A stretch of DNA of 64,000 nt from SCGC-AAA076-P13 sp964613455 (GTDB lineage: Bacteria; Pseudomonadota; Gammaproteobacteria; Magnimaribacterales; D2472), in contig CAZTGS010000001.1 of assembly GCA_964613455.1 (NCBI GenBank), positions 1 through 64,000 of the forward strand, read 5' to 3'. This document shows, piece after piece, positions 45,596 through 55,092 of this stretch. Made by a program: the position numbers and the translations under genes. The notes below the pieces were generated by a model, which was not told where the DNA came from, made no database searches, and saw only the letters and a program-made list of their open reading frames with translations. How positions within the stretch are numbered: the first letter of the stretch is position 1; each line of letters opens with the position of its first letter.

Positions 45596-46771
45596 TTATA
45601 TACTTAATGAATATAAATTAAATCCTTCATCAACTACATAAAAATTATTACTCCTGCTTATAATTCGTTTAATTGGTTTTTTAGAAACTCTTTCTCTGCC
45701 TACAGTCTTTCCATTAAGTGGGTCAATGATATGTATGTATCCTTCAAAATCGCCTATAACAATATAGTTGTCAAAACTTGTCGCATTAGAGGTCTCTCTA
45801 TTTCTATATTCTTCTGAGATCCATGATTCCTCAAGAGTTCTAGAGGTAATTGATTTAATAGTTGAATCAGATTCAACAACAACTACCAGGCCTTTTATTA
45901 AAAGAGGTTGAAAAAATGAGGATACTTCAGACTCCCATACAGATCTTTTTTGAACTAGATCAAATATATTTAAATTTCCTTGGTAATTAGTTGCATAAAC
46001 CAATCCATTATCAATAAGCGGAGAAGAGTCGGAGTCAATTAAGTTTTCAAGTTCTGATGAGCCGCTCATATAAGAAATTGCTCCATCCCAAATTGTAAAA
46101 CCAGAGCTCAATTGGAATACACCTAATCTACCGTTATCAAAAGAAGCAAAAACTTGATTTTCATAAATTACAGGGCTGCTGCTGCCTCTAATGGTTAAGG
46201 CAGGAAGCTTAGACCTATAAGACCATTTAATTTCTCCTGAATTTTTATCAAGAGCCAGTAATTCTCCTGAACCCGTTTTAACTATTACAAATTGAGCATC
46301 TATTGCAGGAGGTGATAGCACTTCTCCCATTACATTTTTTGACCATAATAAAGATCCATCTTCTTGGTTTAGAGCTATAACATTACCGTCAACATCTGCT
46401 ACAACCAATATGCCAAAGCCAGATGCTGTTCCCGTGGAAAGAAAACTAGATTGTATTTCCCAATTTATTGATCCTGAATCAGAATTTATAGATTTAATTA
46501 CTCCAGAGGAGTCAGAAAAAAATAAATCAGCTCCATTAAATGTTGGAATAAAATTACCTAAATCATTGTTTCCGTCAAAAGAAATTTTCCAATTACTTTT
46601 GATCATCTTTTTTTCAGAAAAACTTGTTAGTTCTTTTGGAGCATCTATATCCAACTCATCATTTTCCCAAAATTTTAGTGACTCCATTGAAGAACAAGAG
46701 GATAAAAAAAGGATAGAAAATAATAGAAATATTTTTTTTTCTGCGAAGTGTTGATTAAGATTATTTATCAT
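45596..46771 (-). CDS. bamB: Outer-membrane assembly lipoprotein BamB
   Basis: 391 residues. Lipoprotein signal with lipobox LSSC (Cys26). The rest is a PQQ-like eight-bladed propeller with repeats such as GSINWEI, DGSLLWSKN, GEIKWSYRS and GFTIWDGAI. BamB is part of the BAM complex that folds barrels, whose clients include the three TonB receptors in this window. yfgM precedes it by 10 nt and der follows by 14 nt, the usual order. Confidence 0.96.
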   Translation of the reverse strand: MINNLNQHFAEKKIFLLFSILFLSSCSSMESLKFWENDELDIDAPKELTSFSEKKMIKSNWKISFDGNNDLGNFIPTFNGADLFFSDSSGVIKSINSDSGSINWEIQSSFLSTGTASGFGILVVADVDGNVIALNQEDGSLLWSKNVMGEVLSPPAIDAQFVIVKTGSGELLALDKNSGEIKWSYRSKLPALTIRGSSSPVIYENQVFASFDNGRLGVFQLSSGFTIWDGAISYMSGSSELENLIDSDSSPLIDNGLVYATNYQGNLNIFDLVQKRSVWESEVSSFFQPLLIKGLVVVVESDSTIKSITSRTLEESWISEEYRNRETSNATSFDNYIVIGDFEGYIHIIDPLNGKTVGRERVSKKPIKRIISRSNNFYVVDEGFNLYSLSI

Positions 46772-46781
46772 TTAAATATAT

Positions 46782-47426
46782 TTAAGATTTGATACTTGCT
46801 ATTTTCATCGAAATAATCGATTTTGAGGCTTCATCAGTATATTTATCTTTTGCCAGTAGGTATTGTTCACGAGCCAGAGAAGATTGTTCTTTTTTAAGTA
46901 AAATATCGCCAATTAATTCATGTATATATGCATTTGTTGATGAAGATGAGTACTTTTCAAGCATCTCTAATGCCTTATCGTATTCTTTGTTTGAAGATAA
47001 TAGTCTTGCAGAACTAATTCTAGCTAATTTATTAAACAACTTATTGCCAGAGAAGCCATCAGATATGTTAACTAGCATAGTAAACTTTTCTAAAGCTTCA
47101 CTGGTATTACCAGCTTTTGCATCAGAAGATGCTTTATTGAGTAGGGCTATTTGTGCGTATCCTGTTTTTTGATAAGAAGAAATTAATTCATTAAATAACT
47201 CTTCAGCTCTTATCTGGCCTTCCTCTGCAGTTCTATCTTGTGCAAGCCAATTGCTATATATTGAGGCTGCTTTTTCATGATTGATTTTAGATATTTGACT
47301 CGTTGCTAAAGTTGCTACTAAAACTAATACAGTCAAAGCAATAGAGGATAAAATAAGAATTTTATATTTATTATAAAATCTAAAGAAAGATGCAAATTTC
47401 ATATCATTTTCAAACACTTCGTTCAT
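46782..47426 (-). CDS. yfgM: YfgM-like periplasmic TPR protein (ancillary SecYEG subunit)
   Basis: 214 residues. A short cytoplasmic start, one membrane helix (about 28-50: ILILSSIALTVLVLVATLAT) and a periplasmic TPR-like domain with repeated helices (LFNELISSYQKTGYAQIALL, TSEALEKFTMLV, YDKALEMLEKYS). YfgM binds SecYEG and PpiD in E. coli. Assigned by topology, length and its position between hisS and bamB. Confidence 0.88.
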   Translation of the reverse strand: MNEVFENDMKFASFFRFYNKYKILILSSIALTVLVLVATLATSQISKINHEKAASIYSNWLAQDRTAEEGQIRAEELFNELISSYQKTGYAQIALLNKASSDAKAGNTSEALEKFTMLVNISDGFSGNKLFNKLARISSARLLSSNKEYDKALEMLEKYSSSSTNAYIHELIGDILLKKEQSSLAREQYLLAKDKYTDEASKSIISMKIASIKS

Positions 47427-47440
47427 AATTTTTCCTAAAT

Positions 47441-48703
47441 TTATATAGCTTTATAAAAGCTCAGTAACTCATCAATTGAGACAGTTTGCTGATCCTTAAG
47501 TTCATCTTTCAATGGCTTAATAATTGCGGTATTACTGCTCAACTCTTCTTCACCAATAATAATCGCATAGTCTGCATTATTTTTATTAGCTCTTCTTAAC
47601 TTAGCTTTTAAGCTTGCACTGTCAAGGTGAGTATCTAATACAACATCTCTATTAATAGTCCTAAGTTGGTGCGCTATTTTATATGTTTTTGGTTCTAAAT
47701 TACTAGTAACAGTTACAAATGATATTATTTTGTTTTTTACAGTTACTTCTTCAATAAGGCTTGCAAATCTTTCAATCCCAATAGCCATACCTATTGAAGG
47801 TAAGTCTTTTCCTCCAAGCTTTGAACACAAATTATCATACCTGCCACCACCCAAAAATGAGTCTTGAGCCCCAAGATTGGAAGAAATTGCTTCAAAAACA
47901 AACCCGGAATAATAATCAAGCCCTCTTACAAGGGAATAATCAATTTCAATAGAACAAATATCAGAAAATTGTTCTTTGATTCTCTCAAGCAATTCAATTG
48001 ATTCTGGTTCTAAAAAATCTTTTATAGAGGGTGCTTTTTCTAAAATACTCTGAGTATGCTCATTTTTACTATCTAATATTCTTAAAGGATTCTTTAAGAG
48101 CCTTTCACAATCTTTGGAATCAAGATCATCTTTAAAAGGTTCTAAAAATTTAACCAATGCATCACAAAAGGCTTGTTTGCTAATTTTATTGCCTAGGTGG
48201 TTAATTTTAATGCAACAACCTTCAAGCATAAACTCATCAATTATTGAACAAACCAAAGAAATCATTTCAAACTCAGGAGGACCTTCTTCGTATCCTAGAA
48301 TCTCAACTCCTGCTTGATAAAATTGTCTGTACCTACCTTTTTGAGGTCTTTCATATCTCCACATAGGACCCATATACCAAATCTTATGAGGTGATTGATC
48401 TAATTTCTTCTCAATTATGGCCCTTATTACACTTGCAGTGCCTTCAGGTCTTAAAGCTATGCTTTTTTCGTTTCTATCGTTAAATGAATATATTTCTTTA
48501 TTAACTATATCTGATGTATCGCCAGTAGCCCTTTTAAATAGATTGGTATCTTCGAGCGCTGGAGTTCTTATTTCGCTTAATTTATAGTTAATAAAAATTT
48601 TTTTAATTCTTTCTTCAACTTCAAATATTTTTACTGATAAGTTGTTAGAATCTCCATCATCATAAAGATCTAGCATGCCTGTTAGTGAGTGAATTTTATC
48701 CAA
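47441..48703 (-). CDS. hisS: Histidyl-tRNA synthetase
   Basis: 420 residues from the TTG at 48703. GAGGAG lies 5 nt before this TTG, while the longer frame (TTG at 48718) has no ribosome site. Class II motifs: IRTPALEDTNLFKR, RPEGTASVIRAI, PMWRYERPQKGRYRQFYQAGVE; histidine-site LVRGLDYYSGFVFEA and GGGRYDNL; anticodon-binding C-terminal domain. It starts 1 nt after the ispG stop. Confidence 0.97.
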   Translation of the reverse strand: MDKIHSLTGMLDLYDDGDSNNLSVKIFEVEERIKKIFINYKLSEIRTPALEDTNLFKRATGDTSDIVNKEIYSFNDRNEKSIALRPEGTASVIRAIIEKKLDQSPHKIWYMGPMWRYERPQKGRYRQFYQAGVEILGYEEGPPEFEMISLVCSIIDEFMLEGCCIKINHLGNKISKQAFCDALVKFLEPFKDDLDSKDCERLLKNPLRILDSKNEHTQSILEKAPSIKDFLEPESIELLERIKEQFSDICSIEIDYSLVRGLDYYSGFVFEAISSNLGAQDSFLGGGRYDNLCSKLGGKDLPSIGMAIGIERFASLIEEVTVKNKIISFVTVTSNLEPKTYKIAHQLRTINRDVVLDTHLDSASLKAKLRRANKNNADYAIIIGEEELSSNTAIIKPLKDELKDQQTVSIDELLSFYKAI

Positions 48704-48704
48704 T

Positions 48705-49799
48705 TTAGCTCCTCGCAATGATTTCTACTGAATCTCTCATGGCTATTCTTTCCCTAACCTTCTCTTCAATTTCCTCAACAAGATTTTCACTACTTATTTT
48801 TTTATCTGGAGATCCATCAACATAAAGAAGATTTCTAGGACTAGCTCCAGTCAGCCCAATTTCTGCAGCTTTGCTTTCACCTGGACCATTGACGTAACAA
48901 CCTATAATAGCGACTTCTATATCCTCTGATATATCTTCAAATCTTTCTTCTAATTCATTAACCACTTCAATAACGTTAAAATTTTGTCTAGAGCAACTAG
49001 GGCATGCAATAATTTTAACTCCCCTACTTCTAATATTAAGACTTTTTAAAATATCCCAACCAACTTTTATTTCATCCACAGGATCTGAGGCAAGAGATAT
49101 TCTTATAGTATCTCCTATCCCCTCAGTAAGAAGCATCCCAACACCTATAGATGACTTAACAGTTCCAGCTCTGTAACTTCCAGCCTCAGTAATTCCAAGA
49201 TGGAGTGGTTGATCAATTAGATTGGAAATTTTTCTATAAGCCTCAACAGTCATTTCTATATTTGATGCCTTGAGACTCATCTTGTAATTATCAAAATTAA
49301 ATCTATCGAGAATATCAGCATGACGAAGAGCTGACTCTACAAGAGAATCAGCATTTGGTTCGCCATACTTTTTTTGGAGATCTTTTTCCAACGAACCAGC
49401 ATTTACACCTACCCTTATTGGCACATTGTTATGAATCGCTGCTTGGATGACTTCTCTTACTTTATTCTCTTTTCCAATATTTCCAGGATTTATTCTTAAG
49501 CAATCTGCAGTATCGGCCACTTCTAATGCAATTTTATAATCAAAATGGATATCTGCCACGAGTGGAATATCAACTGCTTTCCTAATTTGCTTAAAAGCAG
49601 CTGCCTCTTCAAAGCCAGGGACTGAGACTCTTACGATATCAGCACCTGCTGCTTGTAAATCATTAATTTGTTTTACAGTTGCTAGCACATCTGACGTATT
49701 AGTATTTGTCATAGATTGAACAGCAATTGGATTTCCACCCCCAACTAAAACCCCTCCAACATTAACGGCTTTAGTTTTTTTTCTTGTTATCCAGTTACT
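48705..49799 (-). CDS. ispG: 4-hydroxy-3-methylbut-2-en-1-yl diphosphate synthase
   Basis: 364 residues from MSNWITRKKTKAVNVGGV. The frame extends 32 codons upstream, but that part is antisense-free overlap with rodZ and is hydrophobic without homology to IspG, so the start at 49799 (overlapping the rodZ stop) is preferred. NPIAVQSMTNT, VADIHFDYKIAL and CLRINPGNIG are family signatures; cluster ligands are in IIACPSCSRQNFN and IIGCYVNGPGE. It reduces MEcPP to HMBPP, the substrate of IspH at 22391-23338. Confidence 0.97.
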   Translation of the reverse strand, partial: SNWITRKKTKAVNVGGVLVGGGNPIAVQSMTNTNTSDVLATVKQINDLQAAGADIVRVSVPGFEEAAAFKQIRKAVDIPLVADIHFDYKIALEVADTADCLRINPGNIGKENKVREVIQAAIHNNVPIRVGVNAGSLEKDLQKKYGEPNADSLVESALRHADILDRFNFDNYKMSLKASNIEMTVEAYRKISNLIDQPLHLGITEAGSYRAGTVKSSIGVGMLLTEGIGDTIRISLASDPVDEIKVGWDILKSLNIRSRGVKIIACPSCSRQNFNVIEVVNELEERFEDISEDIEVAIIGCYVNGPGESKAAEIGLTGASPRNLLYVDGSPDKKISSENLVEEIEEKVRERIAMRDSVEIIARS

Positions 49800-50562
49800 C
49801 ATCATTAAAAATAATAGTATTAACTCTAAGTCTATTAGCATTACTGATAAAATCAATAAAATCACCATCATATGTACCAGATACTGCTTCAGCATTGCCT
49901 ATTATGATTTTGAAAGGCCTATTTATAACTTTCTCAAAACTATCACCAGCATTAAATAATTGATATTCAACCAATTCATCATTTGAATAGATTTCAATCC
50001 AACACTGATCATTAAACAATAGTGATATTTCATTACTCATTGCTTTAATGGTTGATTGAGCAGGTTCGAGAATTTTATTTTGTGAAGAAACAATATTACT
50101 TTTAACATTCCCCACAATGAGAGATATATTTTCTTCTGATAGATTTACTTGAGTATTTTTTATATCAATAGAATCTATATTTTTATTAGGAAGAAATTTT
50201 ATTAAAATAACTATCAAGACAATCGATAATAAAGAAACTGCAGCAAATAAATTATAAAAAGATTTATTTATTATAGGAATAGATTTTTCAACAATCTCTT
50301 CTTCCCTTGTGCTTGCTTCGTAAATAGATGGGAAATCGCATTTGATTGATAAAAACTTAGCATATTTAATAAAGTAAGCTCTTGCAAAGCCTTCACTTGG
50401 AAAATTTGAATAATCACCAGACTCTATAGCTTGAATGTATTTTAAATTTATTAATGTTTTTTCTGAAACTTCAATCGGTGTTAAACCAATTTTTGATCTA
50501 GCATCAGAAAAAATTATTCCAATTTTTGCTGAATTTGCTGATTTTAGTTCTTCATTACTCAT
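49795..50562 (-). CDS. rodZ: Cell-shape protein RodZ
   Basis: 255 residues. N-terminal helix-turn-helix of the RodZ type (IGIIFSDARSKIGLTPIEVSEKTLINLKYIQAIE...FPSEGFARAYFIKYAKFL), one membrane helix (about 110-127: FAAVSLLSIVLIVILIKFL), a short linker and the periplasmic DUF4115 domain (CWIEIYSNDELVEYQLFNAG...RPFKIIIGNAEAV). RodZ links MreB to the wall-synthesis machinery. Shorter linker than in E. coli. Overlaps rlmN by 4 nt and ispG by 5 nt. Confidence 0.93.
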   Translation of the reverse strand: MSNEELKSANSAKIGIIFSDARSKIGLTPIEVSEKTLINLKYIQAIESGDYSNFPSEGFARAYFIKYAKFLSIKCDFPSIYEASTREEEIVEKSIPIINKSFYNLFAAVSLLSIVLIVILIKFLPNKNIDSIDIKNTQVNLSEENISLIVGNVKSNIVSSQNKILEPAQSTIKAMSNEISLLFNDQCWIEIYSNDELVEYQLFNAGDSFEKVINRPFKIIIGNAEAVSGTYDGDFIDFISNANRLRVNTIIFNDE

Positions 50563-51638
50563 ATTGATTGATGACTTATAAGTTTTTTACCTTTTACAGA
50601 TTTGGTCAATTTTCCAACCAACTGACCGCAAGCTCCATCAATAGCATCACCCCTAGTAATTCTTAGAGTGGTTATAAAACCTTTATCCATAAGTATTTTC
50701 TTAAATTCATTGATGTTTTTATTAGTTGATCTTTTGTAATTTGACCCATCAAAAGGATTGAATGGGATTAAATTTATCTTACATGAAATATCTGATAAGA
50801 GTTTCGTTAATTTTCTTGCTAAATCTGGTGAATCGTTTACCCCATCAATTAGAACATATTCAATAGTTATGCTTCTTTTACCTTCATAATAAGCAAGATA
50901 ATTCTTGCAAGATTTAATTAGCTCACTTATTGGATATTTTTTATTAATGGGTACTATTTCATCTCTTAGTTTATTAATTGGCGCATGAAGAGATATAGCT
51001 AAAGATACATCTATAGATTCAGATAACTTGTCTATCTGAGGAGTTATCCCTGAGGTGCTTATAGTAATTCTTTTTCTAGAGAGACCATATGCCATTTGAT
51101 CTTTCATTATCTTTGCAGACTCAATAACTGGCTTAAAATTTAATAATGGCTCGCCCATGCCCATAAAAACAACATTGGTGATGAGATGCTCTTCCTTTTC
51201 ATGAAAGTTTGCTAGCCATACCTGACCTATTATTTCATCAGCTGTTAAATTTTTTTCAAAGCCTTGAGCTCCAGTAGCACAAAATGTGCATTGAAGAGCG
51301 CATCCAGCTTGAGAAGAAATACATAAAGTCATTCTCTTTTTTTCTGGAATTCTAACCATTTCAACCATTGAACCTGAATCTAATTTTATGAGATATTTCT
51401 TTGTGCCTTCAGGAGATATGAATGTTTCTTCAACTATTGGAGGTTGAATAAAAGAAATTGACTTTAATCTTTCCCTTAAACCCTTGTTAAGATCGGTCAT
51501 TTCATCAAAATCAAGAATACCTTTTTGATGAATCCATTTTAAGACCTGTTTTGCTCTAAATTTAGGCTCGTCGATTTTTTTAAAGAAATCTTCTAATGAA
51601 TCTAATGAGTACCCTAAAAGATTTTCTTTAATTTCCAA
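50559..51638 (-). CDS. rlmN: Dual-specificity RNA methyltransferase RlmN
   Basis: 359 residues. Radical SAM motif CALQCTFCATG, GMGEPLLN, and methyl-carrying Cys in DGACGQLVGKL; the second active Cys precedes the cluster motif. It makes m2A2503 in 23S rRNA and m2A37 in some tRNAs. It needs Fe-S clusters supplied by the isc genes upstream. 3 nt after ndk. Confidence 0.97.
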   Translation of the reverse strand: MEIKENLLGYSLDSLEDFFKKIDEPKFRAKQVLKWIHQKGILDFDEMTDLNKGLRERLKSISFIQPPIVEETFISPEGTKKYLIKLDSGSMVEMVRIPEKKRMTLCISSQAGCALQCTFCATGAQGFEKNLTADEIIGQVWLANFHEKEEHLITNVVFMGMGEPLLNFKPVIESAKIMKDQMAYGLSRKRITISTSGITPQIDKLSESIDVSLAISLHAPINKLRDEIVPINKKYPISELIKSCKNYLAYYEGKRSITIEYVLIDGVNDSPDLARKLTKLLSDISCKINLIPFNPFDGSNYKRSTNKNINEFKKILMDKGFITTLRITRGDAIDGACGQLVGKLTKSVKGKKLISHQSI

Positions 51639-51641
51639 GGT

Positions 51642-52067
51642 TTATTTAGACATTATTTCTTCATCTTTGAAAAAATAATTAATCTCCCTCTGAGCACTGA
51701 TTTCAGAATCAGAACCATGTACAGCGTTGGCATCAATACTTTTTGCAAAGTCAGCTCTAATAGTACCTGCTGCTGCTTCTTGAGGATTTGTATTACCCAT
51801 AAGTTCTCTATTCTTTAAAATGGCTCCTTCTCCCTCCAAAACCTGAACAAAAACTGGCCCAGAAGTCATAAAAGCTTTAAGATCATTGTAAAAAGGTCTT
51901 CCTTCATGTTCTGCATAAAAACCTGCAGCCATTTCATCAGAGAGTTGTACTAATTTTCCTGCCACTAAATACAAGCCACTTTCTTCAAATCTTGAAATAA
52001 TTTTTCCAATAACATTTTTGGAAACTGCATCTGGTTTAATGATTGATAATGTTTGTTCTATTGCCAT
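51642..52067 (-). CDS. ndk: Nucleoside diphosphate kinase
   Basis: 141 residues. Start EQTLSIIKPDAVSKN, NPQEAAAGTIRADF and the phosphorylated His117 in NAVHGSDS. It balances NTP pools using ATP. Ribosome site GGAAAC-type sequence is weak; 41 nt separate it from iscX. Confidence 0.98.
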   Translation of the reverse strand: MAIEQTLSIIKPDAVSKNVIGKIISRFEESGLYLVAGKLVQLSDEMAAGFYAEHEGRPFYNDLKAFMTSGPVFVQVLEGEGAILKNRELMGNTNPQEAAAGTIRADFAKSIDANAVHGSDSEISAQREINYFFKDEEIMSK

Positions 52068-52108
52068 GGTAATGTTTCCTATATAAAATTTTAGCTATTA
52101 TATGGGAC

Positions 52109-52312
52109 TTATAGATATTCTTCTATCCATAACATCTGAATAGCTTCTAAAATTTTTTCATTAGATTTTAAGGGATCTCCAGAAAAATTTTCTAAATTAC
52201 ATACTTTGGAGTGCAAATCTGGAAAAGCTATCCATTGTGGATCTATTTCAGGAAATTTTTCAAATAACTCTATAGCAATATCGTCAACATCAAGCCATTC
52301 TAGATTATCCAT
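52109..52312 (-). CDS. iscX: Fe-S assembly accessory protein IscX
   Basis: 67 residues: the acidic IscX start LEWLDVDDIAIELFEKFPEIDP, then WIAFPDLHSKVCNL and a closing QMLWIEEY. In E. coli it binds IscS and modulates cluster assembly. Its ATG overlaps the fdx stop by 1 nt (TAATG). Confidence 0.95.
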   Translation of the reverse strand: MDNLEWLDVDDIAIELFEKFPEIDPQWIAFPDLHSKVCNLENFSGDPLKSNEKILEAIQMLWIEEYL

Positions 52313-52653
52313 TAATGATCTTCTGAAACCATGTTTATATTATATCTAGGTAGTTCTATTTCTATATCTTCGTCTATTGGAGGAACTGTCTGACAGCTTA
52401 ACCTAGATGTTTGTTCTAATCCCCATGCTTTATCAAGCATATCTTCTTCGATATCACTTGCATCATCAAGACTATTAAAACCTTTTCTAACAATACAATG
52501 ACAAGTTGTACATGCGCATGACATTTCACAAGCATGTTCAATTTTTATTCCTTCTCTGAGTGCCGCCTCACAAATCGTTTCATTTGGAAGAGTTTCTATT
52601 TCAACTCCATTAGGACAAAGATCCTCATGAGGCCAAATCTTTATTTTTGCCAT
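52312..52653 (-). CDS. fdx: [2Fe-2S] ferredoxin of the ISC system
   Basis: 113 residues. Cluster ligands Cys42, Cys48, Cys51 and Cys87 are in the positions of E. coli Fdx (HACEMSCACTTCHC...RLSCQT). It gives electrons for cluster assembly on IscU. In most relatives hscB and hscA lie between iscA and fdx; here iscA ends only 3 nt upstream. Confidence 0.96.
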   Translation of the reverse strand: MAKIKIWPHEDLCPNGVEIETLPNETICEAALREGIKIEHACEMSCACTTCHCIVRKGFNSLDDASDIEEDMLDKAWGLEQTSRLSCQTVPPIDEDIEIELPRYNINMVSEDH

Positions 52654-52656
52654 TTT

Positions 52657-52998
52657 TTAAACTGTAAAGCTTTCGCCGCAACCGCATACTGCTTTTGCAT
52701 TAGGATTTATAAATTTAATACCTTTGTTAAGGCCGTCTTCGCTGTAGTCAACTAGACTCCCTTTTAAAAAATTTAAACTTTCTTGATCTACAAATATTTT
52801 ACATCCACTTTTTTCAAATAAAATATTCTCAGCTTCTAATGCGTCTACAAAGTCAAAAAAATATTCATAACCAGAACATCCAGCTTTTCTTACCCCAATT
52901 TTTATACCTAGGCCTTTGCCTCTAGAATCAAGACTAGTTAAAAAATGTGAAATTGCCTTATCTGAGAAGTTTAAGTCAGTGGAACTAAAGCTCTCCAT
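52657..52998 (-). CDS. iscA: A-type Fe-S carrier IscA
   Basis: 113 residues. The three conserved cysteines are Cys41 (RKAGCSGYEY) and Cys105/Cys107 (AVCGCGESF). It receives and passes on clusters made on IscU. ErpA is a close relative, but the operon position favours IscA. It directly precedes fdx, without hscBA. Confidence 0.94.
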   Translation of the reverse strand: MESFSSTDLNFSDKAISHFLTSLDSRGKGLGIKIGVRKAGCSGYEYFFDFVDALEAENILFEKSGCKIFVDQESLNFLKGSLVDYSEDGLNKGIKFINPNAKAVCGCGESFTV

Positions 52999-53007
52999 AT
53001 AAATTTC

Positions 53008-53412
53008 CTATTGCTTAGATTCGTAATCTTCTATTGCTTGTTTGATAGAATCTTCTGCAAGAACAGAGCAATGAATTTTGATTGGGGGTAATTCAAGAGC
53101 ATCTACTATTTCTTTGTTCTTGATTTCTTTTGCTTCTTCCAAAGTCTTGCCGATTAGCATTTCAACTAATTCACTTGAAGAGGCTATAGCTGAACCACAG
53201 CCATAAGTCTTGAATTTAACATCCTTGATAATATGAGTATTGCCTTGAGGTTCACATTTAATTTGTAACTTCATCACATCACCACATGCAGGGGCTCCAA
53301 CCATTCCTGTTCCAACTCCAGCTTCCGATGGATCAAATCTTCCAACGTTAAAAGCTTTAGGGTTATTTAGAGTATTCTCAAATTTATCTACTACTTTTTT
53401 ACTATATGCCAT
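53008..53412 (-). CDS. iscU: Fe-S scaffold protein IscU
   Basis: 134 residues. Cluster ligands Cys43 (GAPACGD, with Asp45), Cys72 (YGCGSA) and Cys115 with His114 (KIHCSVLAED). The LPPIK sequence at 108-112 corresponds to the LPPVK motif bound by the chaperone HscA, although hscBA is missing from this operon. Lies 18 nt after iscS. Confidence 0.97.
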   Translation of the reverse strand: MAYSKKVVDKFENTLNNPKAFNVGRFDPSEAGVGTGMVGAPACGDVMKLQIKCEPQGNTHIIKDVKFKTYGCGSAIASSSELVEMLIGKTLEEAKEIKNKEIVDALELPPIKIHCSVLAEDSIKQAIEDYESKQ

Positions 53413-53430
53413 TTTTAAACTCCTACGTTA

Positions 53431-54651
53431 TTAATGGGTATTCCAAACAACGGAATCAAGATCAACACCATCTAAATGCATCTCCCATAAAGGGGATAAT
53501 TCTCTTAATCTTTCAACTACGTTATGTAATATAGACAAGGTTTTATCTATATCTTCATCTTTGGTAAATCTGCCAAAAGAAAATCTTATAGAGCTATGTG
53601 CTAACTCATCTTTTCTTCCTAAGGCTCTAAGAACATATGAAGGCTCTAAACTTGCTGAAGTACATGCAGACCCTGAGGATACTGCTATATCTTTTAGTCC
53701 CATAATTAAAGACTCACCTTCTACGAAATTAAAACTTATATTTAGAATATTTGGAACCTTGTTATCTACATCACCATTAATATAAGCATGCTCAATTTTC
53801 ATAGCTTCTTTTAAAAATTTTGTATGGAATGCCTTTACTTTTTCGTTATCTTTTTGCATTTCTTCTTTGGCTATTCTAAAAGCCTCTCCCATACCAACAA
53901 TTTGATGTGGTGCAAGCGTTCCAGACCTCATACCTCTTTCATGACCACCACCATGAATTAAGGCTTCAATCCTGACTCTTGGCTTTCTTCTTACAAACAA
54001 AGCGCCCATGCCTTTAGGACCATATGTTTTGTGAGCTGAAAATGACATAAGATCTACAGGCAAAGTTGATAAATCAATGTCTACTTTTCCAGTGCTTTGT
54101 GCTGCATCGACATGAAAGAATGCACCTGCTTCTCTTGTAATGGTTCCAATTGCAGCAAGGTCATTTAAGGTTCCTAGCTCATTATTTATATGCATGATTG
54201 AAACAAGAATTGTAGTATCTTTCATAGCAGCTTTGATAGCTTCTGGAGTAATTATTCCGCCTTCATTAGGATCTAAATAAGTAACTTCAAAACCTTCTCT
54301 TTCAAGTTGTCTACATGGGTCTAGAACAGCTTTATGCTCTATTTTTGAAGTGATTATATGATTACCTTTTGATTTGTAGAATCTAGCAACTCCTTTTACA
54401 GCTAAATTATCAGATTCTGTAGCGCCTGATGTCCAAACAATTTCTCTTGGGTCGCAGTTAACAAGATTAGCAACATGAGATCTAGCTTCTTCCACAGCCT
54501 CATCGGCTTTCCAACCATAACGATGAGATCTAGATGCAGGATTTCCAAACTCACCATCAGGTGTTAAGAATTCCATCATTTTAGATGCTACTCTAGGATC
54601 AACAGGAGTTGTCGAAGCGTAATCTAAATATATTGTTGATTGTGTGCTCAT
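53431..54651 (-). CDS. iscS: Cysteine desulfurase IscS
   Basis: 406 residues. Start IYLDYASTTPVDPRV, PLP-linked Lys in SFSAHKTYGPKGMG, persulfide Cys in the SSGSACTSASLEPSYVL loop, and the C-terminal IscU-docking ending DSVVWNTH. It supplies sulfur for Fe-S clusters and thio-modified tRNA. It follows iscR without a gap. Confidence 0.98.
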   Translation of the reverse strand: MSTQSTIYLDYASTTPVDPRVASKMMEFLTPDGEFGNPASRSHRYGWKADEAVEEARSHVANLVNCDPREIVWTSGATESDNLAVKGVARFYKSKGNHIITSKIEHKAVLDPCRQLEREGFEVTYLDPNEGGIITPEAIKAAMKDTTILVSIMHINNELGTLNDLAAIGTITREAGAFFHVDAAQSTGKVDIDLSTLPVDLMSFSAHKTYGPKGMGALFVRRKPRVRIEALIHGGGHERGMRSGTLAPHQIVGMGEAFRIAKEEMQKDNEKVKAFHTKFLKEAMKIEHAYINGDVDNKVPNILNISFNFVEGESLIMGLKDIAVSSGSACTSASLEPSYVLRALGRKDELAHSSIRFSFGRFTKDEDIDKTLSILHNVVERLRELSPLWEMHLDGVDLDSVVWNTH

Positions 54652-55086
54652 TTAATTTATCTCTCTCAAGCTTATATAAGGACTATTATTCGATTCTACA
54701 AGCTTATTAATGGTTATTTTACTTAAGTAATTATCTACTACTTGATTCAATTCATGCCATAAATTATGGGTATTACACTTTTTGCCGTGATGGCATGTGC
54801 TATTACCATTACAACTAGTGGCATCCATATCCTCCTCTACTGCATTCATTATTTCTTTAATTGAAATAACTGATGGGTCTTTTGCATAAAGGTATCCACC
54901 ATTCCTGCCCCTGATACTTTTAACAATTCCAGCAATTCTAAGTTTCCTAAAAATTTGTTCTAAATATGAAAGTTCAATATTTTGATTTGTTGAAATATCA
55001 GAAAGTGAAACCGGGCCCCTAGACTCAAGTATACGCAGCTCAGTTAGTGCATTTACCGCATACCTACTTTTAGTAGTTAATCTCAC
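54652..55086 (-). CDS. iscR: Fe-S-sensing repressor IscR
   Basis: 144 residues of the Rrf2 family. Winged helix MRLTTKSRYAVNALTEL...SYLEQIFRKLR...RGRNGGYLYAK; cluster ligands Cys92, Cys98, Cys104 and His107 at the same positions as in E. coli. It represses iscRSUA when holding a [2Fe-2S] cluster. The start is GTG at 55086: alignment with E. coli IscR begins exactly there and no upstream start exists. The -10 box ends 6 nt before it, so the mRNA is predicted to be leaderless. Confidence 0.96.
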   Translation of the reverse strand: MRLTTKSRYAVNALTELRILESRGPVSLSDISTNQNIELSYLEQIFRKLRIAGIVKSIRGRNGGYLYAKDPSVISIKEIMNAVEEDMDATSCNGNSTCHHGKKCNTHNLWHELNQVVDNYLSKITINKLVESNNSPYISLREIN

Positions 55087-55092
55087 GCGTGA

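Noticed and set aside
49802..49895. N-terminal extension of ispG
   Set aside because: The extra residues overlap rodZ coding DNA, are hydrophobic and do not match the IspG family start; MSNWITRKKTK fits.
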